Shown here one piece after another: positions 47,561 through 58,562 of a DNA stretch of 64,000 nucleotides (position 1 is the stretch's first letter; each line of letters begins with the position of its first letter). Location of the stretch: contig NW_019775999.1 of assembly GCF_001039355.2 (NCBI RefSeq), forward strand, positions 1 to 64,000. Direction: 5' to 3'. The notes beneath the pieces are model-generated. The model saw only the letters and a program-made list of their open reading frames with translations, had not been told where the DNA came from and did no database searches. The stretch is from Lingula anatina. Taxonomy: Eukaryota > Brachiopoda > Lingulata > Lingulida > Lingulidae. A program made the translations under genes and the position numbers.

Positions 47561-49002
47561 ACTGCTTAACTCAGTCTACCCACTGCAAAACTGACCGCTT
47601 GCATCAAATTAAAAAAATCTTCGATACAGTAGTTGCCGACATATGGATACTTTTTTGACAGAATCATGCTTCATCAAAGCCAAGCTTTGACCAGCCCGAA
47701 GGAGCACTAGCCAATTAATCACTGCATATTACACAATGCAGCAGTGCAACAGACTTGGTAGTCAGTTAATTGGTAGCGACAGACCTGACTTCATGCTTCT
47801 CCAGTCAGATATCTTATGTGGGATCTGAGTATTAAAAAAAGAACGCATTTTACCGAGGTATACCTTTAAAACTGAAATATTCAATATTAAATGTCAATTC
47901 TGTATGTAACATATACATAATGACCTATGAAACAATGTAATTGGAGACATCCATTTCGCAAGGCTATGAAATACGTAATTATATAAATCGTAAAAAGTCA
48001 GCTCAACGCCCCCACTGTCTGCTTAGATGTCAACTTAAATAGATTAACTAACGCTATTTTCTCTGAGTATCATTACGCATAGTGCAAGTGTCTTACAGAC
48101 TGTATTTTGTCCCTGGGCGACGCATTACAAAAAACCAGTCTTTTGACTCCAGCCATACGTGCAACTTGGATTGACATCTCAGTCGATAGTTGACTCCTCT
48201 GGCATGATATAAAATGACAGCAACCTAATTAATCACACACTGTGGTCGGTCTTCTGTCTAGACGATTTATTTTAAATCTTGATATGTCTTTAGCCATGCA
48301 ATGATCTAATATATTGCCCAATTACAATTACATATGGGCTTTTTCAAACAAGGATGGCATAGTATACGTCACTGATGATAACTTATCACTTAACGAATAA
48401 TAATAAATGTATATTACATTCTGAACAACTCTGTCTGTACAAGCATATTACGACAACACCCAATAAATTAGAATTTAACAAAGTGTCACATGCTGAACCG
48501 TCATCACCAAGGAAACAATTTTGATTAAAATACGCCGAAGTATAGAAAAGCTGCGACCTGTTTTTGACGTCTTGCGGTAAAGTTCTAAACAAAAAAGTTT
48601 TGTTGATATGAGGTCGCCAGTTAGCACCATATTTTTAGGAACTTACAAAGATGAAAAGGGTTCGAAGTACATTAAAAAATTGCAGCTAATTCTGAATCAA
48701 AATAGCGTATTATAAAAAGCAAACAAACAAACAAAACTCGCTATTGATAGCTAAAAAACAGGAGGTATTTTGTACGGCGCTTTAGTTTCCATAACATGCG
48801 AAATGTACCCTATTACCGGCTTTCACTTCGCAGAAATGTCAAACTGGAGGATCTGAGGGGCGATGTCGCCCCCAGGAATTGTCCCACCAGTGAGAGTAAC
48901 TTAATTCCAGAGAGATAAACCCCATTCGAGTTTAAAGGTAGCTAAGGATGATCTTTTTAGTTGTGGAGAAATAGGTTTTCTTCCAAATGCAAAACACAGT
49001 TC
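47561..49002. other. No gene recognised
   Basis: AT-rich non-coding sequence without defined repeats. Confidence 0.6.
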
Positions 49003-49900
49003 ATGGTGAAAAGAAGGTCATAGACTCATTCAGAACAGTGGACTTACTTGTCCGAGGGCCATATATGGCTGACCCACTTGAATACTTCCCCACGGGATAT
49101 CAATTCAGTGTCTATTAGCGGGTCAGACGGCATGCTTTGTAGTGTGTCGCCATATTTGAGCCTCGGACTAGTTAGTACCCTATTCTGAATGGGACCAAAG
49201 TTAAAATTCAATGTCACAGTAAGACTGCAAATAAATGACTTTTTATTAAAGTTATATAGTAACTATGGGCATATCTCCGCCGGTTTATGCAGAGTATATG
49301 GGGTTGAACATTTTGCAAAGTTCAGTTCATGATGAAAAGTGGGTCAAATGTCAAATTCAAAGTCACAGTAAGAGTGCCAATACATGAATTTCTATTAAAA
49401 TTCAAAAGAAACTTTGTTCTTTTAATAAAGCGATACTCTTTAACCGTGTGGAAAACAAAAATTGACAAGAGGTCTCTGGCGATAACGGTGCTGGAATGAG
49501 AGAGAGAGAGAGTTTTGGATTTTGGGTTCTAATAGCTGCTTCTCTCGTGAAAATACACCGATTGACACCAAACCCACGGAGATGAATGGAGACCTTTAGA
49601 GTTAACTCCTCAATATAAATATAAAACTTAGGTCCTTGTAGTTTCTGAAAATGAACACAAACAAATATTGATTTCACAGAAAATTCCAATTTTTTATAAA
49701 AGTTTGGTCCATTTGACCTTGATATAAAGGTCAAAGGTCAAATCCAATGACACATTTTAAATTTCCACTGACTTTTGGTCAGGTTTCTATAGTAACTGTT
49801 CCAATCATTCTTTCGGTTTAGGAGATATTTAGCTTTTAATTTTCTATAATTTGGACAAGGGTGGATTGCGAATGACGCCACAAATAGGCCCAAGCTCCGA
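49003..49900. repeat. Diverged tandem units, first one split by a foldback
   Basis: A unit of roughly 150 bp (GTTCATGATGAAAAG, GGTCAAATGTCAAATTCAAAG, GTCACAGTAAGA, ATAGTAACTATGGGCATAT) recurs at about 49003-49320 (interrupted by the foldback at 49027-49191) and 49322-49400. A weaker third match lies near 49720-49830 (AAAGGTCAAATCCAATG, TATAGTAACTGTTCC). A 110-codon ORF over this region is not credible. Confidence 0.55.
49027..49191. mobile_element. Foldback family II, copy 3
   Basis: Ends CATTCAGAACAG and CTATTCTGAATG. Inner arms GTCCGAGGGCCATATATGGC and GCCATATTTGAGCCTCGGAC. Loop ATACTTCCCCACGGGATATC. Inserted inside a tandem-repeat unit. Confidence 0.8.
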
Positions 49901-50125
49901 GAGATCCCCAAATCAACGTGAATCATTTTGAAATTATATGTAACCTAAAGCAAAGAGGCCTTTCTATAGTCTGAGAAAGGGAAGCGGTAACGGTGACGTG
50001 GCGATGGAGCCAACGGAGCCGACGGACGAGACAGGTAAGGACTAAAACCATGTTTACCGCCAGCGCCTACCCTGGTGGTACAAAGGACAAATTCAGACCT
50101 GCATCGACCAGTCTTTTAAACACAC

Positions 50126-51332
50126 TTAGCTGGTTATCAAACGCTTCCTTGATTGTCTGTCACCCATTGGGATATCCCCCATACCTAGATTCGTGCTGCG
50201 CGTTTCCCCTGTTGACGTACGTCTAAGGCGGAGTATGGGGCAACATTTCAAAGCTTTAACGAAGGCCCGCCTGAAGCCTGCTGAGGCAAAGTTATATATT
50301 ATAGGATTAAAGCAAGAGTTGGCAAAGGCAAGAAGCTGGGCGACAGTAGAGATAACGTATGAGGAACAATCATCTATTGTCCCGTGGGTTTGAATGGTGT
50401 TGACAAGAGCTATAAGTTGGAAAGGCAGCCACGAGAGAAAGTAAACCACGGCGACGGACACCACTAAGACCATCAGTTTTCTGGTGTTGCGGCGGGAGTG
50501 TTCGGTTTCAGTTGCTCCCCGTTGCGTTCCATTAATTTTGCAAATGGCTTTGTTCCGTTTGCAGAGAGTACGGATGATAAACATAGTTCCTCCGCAAAAC
50601 AACATCATCGGCAGCAGAAAGTCAATCCCAATAGTGATTGTGTTGAAAATATACTTTTGGTATTCAAAGCGATACACAAAGTGGCAATAGTTCTTCCTTT
50701 GCTCCGTGTAGAAAATGGCGGCAGGAATATTAATGACAATCATGGCGAGCCAAACTATGAGGTTCGCAGTGCCCGAATGACGTTTTGTTAAGGTAACAGA
50801 GGAGTGCAAAGGCGAAGCAATGGCAATACAGCGGAACACGCAAATAGCCACCAAAGTATAGGCACTCACTGACATGGTGACAAACACCGTGTACTTGAAA
50901 AGTTTACAAACATACTCGCCCAACACCAAAGAGTAGTCAATGTAAATTTTGTAACGGTACACAGAACAAGAGGAACAACAGATCTGCCACTGCCAGATTG
51001 AGGAATAACATATTTGGACAGGTACGCAGATAGCTATTGGAGATGATCACGAAGATAACTAAAGCGTTCCCACATACACCAATTAAAAACACAACAGTAA
51101 AGAATATTGGGCATAAAAAGGAAAACAATTCGATGAGATGTAAAAAATGCACCATACTGCAGGTGTCAAATCCAGAGTTACTGTAATTAAAATATTCATT
51201 GGCAAAGAATGCACGTGGTTGAAAATGGTCCGCCAGTAGAGATAAATTATTGTCAAGGCTAGTGTTCCAATCAACGGTCCCATTGTCTGGAAATGTGTCA
51301 ACAAATCCGGCGATTTGTCTCTTGAACTCCAT
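50126..51332 (-). pseudogene. Paralogous galanin/allatostatin-receptor-like GPCR with one frameshift
   Basis: Minus-strand, intronless paralogue of the receptor at 41176. 51332-50937 encodes the N-terminus (NGT, NTS and NLS sequons), TM1 and TM2 up to FCVPLQ. The rest, from IDYSLVLGEYVCK through TM7 and the tail, is in another frame ending at 50126. Aligned to the intact gene, the break is a 5-base deletion at about 50944-50950 (CAAGGGGCATTTTAC against CAAAATTTAC). Everything else is well preserved: the extracellular cysteines, FRC at the DRY position (about 50828-50836), SWLPFQ and NPIIY. It keeps an ICL3/TM6-TM7 loop longer than that of its sister (GTIDDCSS). A single indel in an otherwise clean gene suggests a young pseudogene, a null allele or a sequence error. 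Transcribed toward the intact gene. Confidence 0.88.
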
Positions 51333-51544
51333 CAGTAGACTTGAGATATGTTTGCAGAAACAAATGCTCCAGTCACAAATCCTTCCTCAACTCAACTCCG
51401 ACGGCAGTCAACGCGTTACGGTTCTTCGAGAATATTCGGTAAAAGTGCAACTTTTGCCTTTGTTCCCAGTCCACCTGACGTAAACCTCATCTATATCTTT
51501 TTAAAGTGTATTGTTTTTGTAACCGTGTGGATGCGATTCTCGGG

Positions 51545-53680
51545 ACTTTGTTCAATCGTCAGATGTGTTAGATGACAAGGAATGCCGTTTTTATCACTCA
51601 AAATATGCTTTGCTGACAGGATGGTTCTCTGGAAGCAGGTTGTAAATCTCTGGATGAACTGTTGCAGTTATAGCCTTTCAGTAACCCGTCAAAAACTGCA
51701 CAGATTACTTGGAAAGAGCGCCCGATTTCCTTCGTATTTTTCTTTGTCAGCACCGTCACCTAAAGTGTTTAAAAAGACAATAAGAAACAGATAAATCACC
51801 TAGTTACCAACAAAATTTAATTAAACCTGGAATACTTGGCAGCTGAAAGCAGACGGCGCTCATTTTGACTATGACAACCATCAGTTCAAATTGAATCACA
51901 ATGCGTCTTTATTTTGATGGATTAAAAGTACAGGACATGATTTATAAGCACTCTTGACTGTTGTAAGATAAAGTCAAGTAAATGAAATGAAATACATGAA
52001 GACGACCTTGATATCTATCTTGTATAATACAGTAACATCGTATCTGATGTATACATACATGCACATAAACGTGTACACATATTTACTTTGACATTTATAC
52101 AGTGGCTATCAAATTTATTATTAATGAAACAATCTTTGACAAAAACGCTTCAAGATAAACTATGAATCCCCCCTGGGCATTTTACACCCGTAATCACTTA
52201 TAATCCTTCAATTGGCGACTCATATTGTGATTAAAGAGCTGCCCATTTTGCTTTTAACGACTTCCTCAATCAGTGTAATGGACAGAAATCTGCTTTTGTG
52301 TCACCTTTGACTGAGGATGTATTTTACCAACCTTTATAAAGTAAAAGAATTCTGATGACTAAAAAGAAATCCCTTAGCAAAGCCTGGTTCAATAATTTCT
52401 TTTGCGTCTGCACTTGTCAGGTTTTTTGGTCACGGTAAAGACAAAGAGACGGAAAGCTTTGTTCAAACTTAAGCTTTCATGTGTGAATGATTGGAAGCGG
52501 AAACATCTCTAGTTCAATGAAGGTCGCTGGAGACATATTCACTCCATTTTTATTGAAGTTTATTGACCTGGCCTTTCGTTCGTAAAACGGGCCTTAAAGG
52601 CTTTGAATTTGTACGATTTGGGAAGAGACTGTATCCCTGAACAGTCACCTATATTTTGATGGCCAAATTTTGTGGTATTATCCCTCGCTTCACACTCCAT
52701 GTTAAAGGGATAATAACTCTTCGTTTCGGCCAAAAAATGAATTTTCCTGGAGTAAACAACAATTTTCCTATACCTCAATGGTTAATAAATCCATTTTTAC
52801 ATTCAAAGTTAGTCCCTGGTTTTTTTCTAAAAAGTTTGGTTTTTTGTTAAAATCCCTTAAGAGATTTTAACAGAGTATAGCCATCAATGGAGGTCACGTG
52901 GTCTAAAGACAAGCTCAGATATCAGAATAATAGCTATAACTGCCCTTTTTGTGATAATACAGAATATATTATATTTCTATGAGTTATTCACAATGTTTTT
53001 ATTGTATAATATATATCTCATACGAAGAGTTATTATCCCTTTAACTTTCACTGTCGAAAGCTACAACTAGTTTCGCGAATAAATTCAATTGTATGCGTTC
53101 ATACATAATACAAACTACGTCAACATTTACTTCATCTGTGTTAAACCACAAAGAAATAATTCATCCCAAATAAACCAATCATTCTAAGCCAAATATTTCA
53201 TAACATCTTGGACATTTTACTGTCATTGACATGTACATTACTATTTGATTATCACTACATTGTTGAGAAGTTTATTGGAATGAAGCGATGCTTTCTTTAA
53301 TCTTTTCTTTCACAGAAAATCCAACGAATGAAAACCCGGAAATTTGTCTCGGATCATGATAAATGATTCGTCTTATAATGCATGCGCAGTCACTTTGGCG
53401 AGGAAGTATCTCAAAAAACGAACCTTCCCCATGCGAAAGACAGCGAATTTTCTGATTCGTCCAGTAGATTGATATCGCATGATAAGAGAGACTGATCCAA
53501 TATTGGACTTAATTAATTACGAAGTAATAACATCGAATCATTGCGTTATGACTTCTAAAGCCCATGTTAGGTAGCATTCAAAACAGATGACCCGCGGACT
53601 TTCCGATCTTAGTAATTAAGCCTCGAAGCCGAAATTTAATCCGCGTGCGGGCGGGAAGACCATTAAATGATTAAGCCTAG
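51545..53680. repeat. 2.1-kb direct tandem duplication, unit 1
   Basis: Colinear with 53701-55815 at high identity: scattered substitutions and small indels, estimated by eye at a few percent. It contains MITE IV copy 2. A 70-codon ORF (51582-51794) is conserved in both units, differing at two residues (Pro/Ser and Phe/Ser), but lacks any motif. The unit ends after AAGCCTAG, the first bases of a MITE that is complete only after unit 2, and then meets a single N at 53686. Confidence 0.9.
52703..53043. mobile_element. MITE family IV, copy 2
   Basis: TA-flanked. Left TA|AAGGGATAATAACTCTTCGT, right ACGAAGAGTTATTATCCCTT|TA. Internal palindrome around CCCTTAAGAG has one change from the other copies. 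Orientation opposite to copy 1. Confidence 0.88.
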
Positions 53681-53700
53681 TAGGCNTCGTATCCAAAGGT

Positions 53701-55815
53701 ACTTTGTTCAATCGTCAGATGTGTTAGATGACACGGAATGCCGTTTTTATCACTCAAAATATGCTTTGCTGACAGGATGGTTCTCTGGAAGCAGGTTGTA
53801 AATCTCTGGATGAACTGTTGCAGTTATAGCCTTTCAGTAACCCGTCAAAAACTGCACAGATTACTTGGAAAGAGCGCCCGATTTTCTTCGTATTCTTCTT
53901 TGTCAGCACCGTCACCTAAAGTGTTTAAAAAGACAATAAGAAACAGATAAATCACCTAGTTACCAACGAAATTTAATTAAACCTGGAATACTTGGCAGCT
54001 GAAAGCAGACGGCGCTCATTTTGACTATGAGAACCATCAGTTCAAATTGAATCACAATGCGTCATTATTTTGATGGATTAAAAGTACAGGACATGATTTA
54101 TAAGCACTCTTGACTGTTGTAAGATAAAGTCAAGTAAATGAAATGAAATACATGAAGACAACCTTGATATCTATCTTGTATAATACAGTAACATCGTATC
54201 TGATGTATACATACATGCACATAAACGTGTACACATATTTACTTTGACATTTATACAGTGGCTATCAAATTTATTATTAATGAAACAATCTTTGACAAAA
54301 ACGCTTCAAGATAAACTATGAATCCCCCCTGGGCATTTTACACCCGTAATCGCGTATAATCCTTCAATTGGCGACTCATATTGTGATTAAAGAGCTGTCC
54401 ATTTTGCTTTTAACGACTTCCTCAATCAGTGTAATGGACAGAAATCTGCTTTTGTGTCACCTTTGACTGAGGATGTATTTTACCAACATTAATAAAGTAA
54501 AAGAATTCTGATGACTAAAAAGAAATACCTTAGCAAAGCCTGGTTCAATAATTTCTTTTGCGTCTGCACTTGTCAGGTTTTTTGGTCAAGGTAAAGACAA
54601 AGAGACGGAAAGCTTTGTTCAAACTTAAGCTTTCATGTGTGAATGATTGGAAGCGGAAACATCTCTAGTTCAATGAAGGTCGCTGGAGACATATTCACTC
54701 CATTTTTATTGAAGTTTATTGACGTTCGTAAAACGGGCCTAAAAGGCTTTGAATTTGTACGATTTGGGAAGAGACTTTATCCCTTTACAGTCACCTATAT
54801 TTTGATGGCCAAATTTTGTGGTATTATCCCTCGCTTCACACTCCATGTTAAAGGGATAAAAACTCTTCGTTTCGGCCAAAAAATGAATTTTCCTGGAGTA
54901 AACAACAATTTTCCCATACTTACCAATGGTTAATGAATCCATTTTAACATTCAAAGTTAGTCCCTGTTTTTTTTTTTCTAAAAAGTTTGGTTTTTTGTTA
55001 AAATCTCTTAAGAGATTTTAACAGAGTATAGCCATCAATGGAGGTCACGTGGTCTAAAGACAAGCTCAGATATCAGAAAAATAGCTATAACTGCCCTTTT
55101 TGTGGTAATACAGAATATATTTTATTGCTATGAGTTATTCACGATGTTTTTATTGTAAAATATAGATCTCATACGAAGAGTTATTATCCCTTTAACTTTC
55201 ACTGTCGAAAGCTACAACTAGTTTCGCGAATAAATTCAAATGTATGCGATCATACATAATACAAACTACGTCAACATTTACTTCATCTGTGTTAAACCAC
55301 AAAGAAATAATTCATCCCAAATAAACCAATCATTCTAAGCCAAATATTTCATAACATCTTGGACATTTTACTGTCATTGACATGTACATTACTATTTGAT
55401 TATCACAACATTGTTGAGAAGTTTATTGGAATGAAGCGATGCTTTCTTTAATCTTTTCTTTCACAGAAAATCCAACGAATCAAAACCCGGAAATTTGTCT
55501 CGGATCATGATAAATGATTCGTCTTATAATTTGCGCATGCGCAGTCACTCTCGATACGAACCTTCCCCATACGAAAGACAGCGAATTTTCTAATTCGTCC
55601 AGTAGATTGATATTGCATGATAAGAGAGACTGATCCAATATTGGACTTACGAAGTAATAACATCGAATCAATGCGTTATGACTTCTAAAGCCCATGTTAG
55701 GTAGCATTCAAAACAGATGATCCGCAGACCTTCCGATCTTAGAAATTAAGCCTCGAAGCCGAAATTTAATCCGCGTGCGAGCGGGGAGACCATTAAATGA
55801 TATGATTAAGCCTAG
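53701..55815. repeat. 2.1-kb direct tandem duplication, unit 2
   Basis: Begins ACTTTGTTCAATCGTCAGAT, as unit 1. Small deletions relative to unit 1 occur near 55550 and 55650. It runs on into the complete MITE at 55809. Confidence 0.9.
54849..55194. mobile_element. MITE family IV, copy 3
   Basis: Copy of 52703-53043 carried in the second duplication unit. Ends TA|AAGGGATAAAAACTCTTCGT and GAAGAGTTATTATCCCTT|TA, with the full 24-bp CTTAAG-centred palindrome intact. Confidence 0.88.
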
Positions 55816-56045
55816 GTCCCAACCGAACGTACGGCTGTTACGTGTGGTCTACGGCCGAAATATTGGGGAAAACGTGGAAGTTCGTGCGTGAGGAACACGT
55901 CCATCGTGCGACATTTGAAGGACGCAAACAGCACGTAGAAACTTTTCACCAATTACTTCATTTCTTCCCTGCGATCTAGCTACGTCCTAGGCGGGCGCAA
56001 GGGACCTAAAAACCGTGCGTCCAAAACGTAGTTGGGACCTAGGCT
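55809..56045. mobile_element. 237-bp PIF/Harbinger-like MITE
   Basis: Exact 15-bp terminal inverted repeats (AGCCTAGGTCCCAAC and GTTGGGACCTAGGCT), with TTA on both sides (55806-55808 and 56046-56048). A 3-bp TTA/TAA target duplication is characteristic of PIF/Harbinger elements. The interior is GC-richer than its surroundings (CGTACGG, CCGTGCG) and non-coding. Confidence 0.8.
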
Positions 56046-56048
56046 TTA

Positions 56049-58490
56049 GGCAATCTTGTTTTCTTGTATGGTCTGTCAAATTTGATCCGCGCAACAGTAG
56101 ATCCGAGGATCATCTATTCTGAATGCGATCTTAAATTTATTTTTCCTCTGTAAAATCCCTTACTTTGCCCTTATAGACTTTTAGACTTTCCGTTATACGA
56201 CAACGAACCTTTGTTTATCGCAAAACCATGAACAAAGCAGAACATTTCTGCCGGCAACATCTTATATTGAAAATATCGTGTACTTCCAATATTTCGATAT
56301 TATGATAGAGAAACATGTAAAACATCTGATAAAATTATTATCCCATCATAAAGCAAGTTTTAAAGAAACAATTTTCCCTAATTGCACGGATAGAATATTT
56401 GATAAGAGTTACTCAACTAATGTCGGACAAGAGCTGTGTAAATTAAGCAGACACTCAAAGGAGAAAATATGATGAAAATCATTTGGATACTCACGGTTGC
56501 CATGGCCTGAACATATGTATAGATTGCATGTAAGAACGTAGTTTTCTTCGTCAGGTCTGCTGTTTATACGTGCACCAAAAGTATCATCGACCTTAAGGGA
56601 TTATTCCCAAAGCGAACATGTACTTTTTTTTGAAGAACTTCCTTTTTAGGGTAGTGTGCAGGAGATATGTTCCATAGTTGCCTTGTTAACACGCTGGTGA
56701 TTTGCTTTCCTTTTGGGACCTAGACGGTTTCTAAGCGAGATATTGCAGCCATTTATTTCCCTTCACAGGGGGATATACCATAAGATCGATGAGCGGTTTG
56801 TAGTAATTACTTCTCGGGCACTTTGACATGGGAAACAAAAAAGGCGGGTAGAAATAATAAGATACTGCAGGATGCTGCTGTGTGATCCATATTCCCTAAT
56901 GTTTTCTCTTTGTCACTGTCCTCATGTTAAATGGGCATGAATACCATGGTAAAATTAAAGAACACGAATTTAGTAAAGAAACAGTGAGTTGGGAATTAAT
57001 GCCCACGGTGGTGGTTCTGTTCACCATAGGTCTACCATTCCTTACGCAAATCAAACCAATTTGGCGTTCCTCTGAGAAAGCGTAGCTGCGAAGGTCTGCC
57101 TGCAATTTTTGGTGCCATACGCTTGAGCTCATTTTGGTCGTACCTTTCTGCTACAAAGCCCTTTCCTGGTAGCGGGGATTTTGAGTTTCTCTTACATCTA
57201 ATGGTCTTTGTTCTACATTTGTGCCAACTTTTTGCCCCAATAGCTGTTTGTGGTTTCACATATTGTCTTAAGAAATCTTGGTGGCACTCATTAACCTACC
57301 TAATAACTTTTGTTATGGCAGTTTTATATTATATAGTATGGGGGGTGTATGGTTATCCCCCCAAGTTTGTCACTTTGTATCGTATTATTTTTCGTCACTA
57401 ATAGATGACAGTTTTCATTCATACAGAGCTTCTTTGTCCTTGTGAACATTTGGTTACCTAAAGATTTTTTACAGAAATACATTCCTTATGGCTAGAAGAG
57501 TCAAATTACCTTGGTTGATACATTAAGCATGTGGTCACCAAGTTGTGAAGGAAAGTAGAGAAACAGCCAAAAGTTGGCATAAAACCCTTAATTTTTGGCT
57601 CTAGAAAATGTACTTCCTATCGTAATAATGTTGTATCGAATAATGTTGTATAATTGACAGCATCCTTGCACGTTACTGTTACTGCCTTTCGATGACTCTG
57701 CTATTCTTCTCCCTGTTTTCTTGAACATGACATTTGCTTTTCCCTAAAATGTTTCCATAATTCACCAAACTCATAATTGATTAACACAAGGTAACCGAGT
57801 GAAGAAACAAATATACTTTTACCTGAAGGCAAAACAAGATATTATAATAGTACACTAATGAGCCGGATGCAACTTACTTTTTGTACGTAATTTGGCCTCT
57901 TTGGAATCGCAGAAGCAGTATTCTCTTCGATCAAACGATAGTACTGTCCATATTACGAACGATGCTACTGCGTGTGCTATAAATGTCCAAAGGGTTCTCA
58001 GAATCAGAAAATATAGTTACGACAACAATGAGGATTGCCATGTGAAAAATACGTTTCGACGTAACAGCCACGTGTGCTTAATGGTCGACAGAAAAGGTTA
58101 CGTATTTACATGTATTTATTTACGCATACTGTCAAAGAACGAACCAGACAAACAAATTATTTGATTTGATCAAACGATTGGCTTATCAGTTTTGGCTGGT
58201 GAAATTTGTCAGAAAAAGGTCACTACATAATGTAAATCTGTAACGTAAGTTCTATTGGTTCGTATTTCCAGAAAATATTTTTACTATGATAATAGTTTTT
58301 ATGCCATGGGGATATGAAACGCGCATTTTAAAGTCCGACCCTTTTCATTTTTTATAACGTCTGCTGAAAAAATTAGAAACCTTTTTGTCAGCGAACGCTT
58401 TTAAGCAAATGAGCTATAAAAGCAAAATTAACGGCGTTTGAAGGTCACTGTCTCAAATAATATGCATCCTCGCACAATCACGCCACTGCG

Positions 58491-58493
<3 letters not shown>
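56049..58493. other. No gene recognised
   Basis: Short opposing ORFs at about 56900-57400 lack motifs and splice support. A pair of 75-78 codon minus-strand ORFs there could be transposon debris, but I cannot show it. Confidence 0.5.

Positions 58494-58561
<68 letters not shown>
58494..58561. repeat. (TA)n microsatellite
   Basis: About 34 uninterrupted TA units. Confidence 0.95.

Positions 58562-58562
<1 letters not shown>

Noticed and set aside
51582-51794. 70-codon ORF conserved in both tandem units (also 53738-53950)
   Set aside because: Conservation follows from the recent 2.1-kb duplication. No motif, splice site or signal sequence supports it.
56896-57401. Opposing 75-92 codon ORFs, suspected transposon remnant
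   Set aside because: I could not match them to any transposase or RT block. They overlap in opposite frames.
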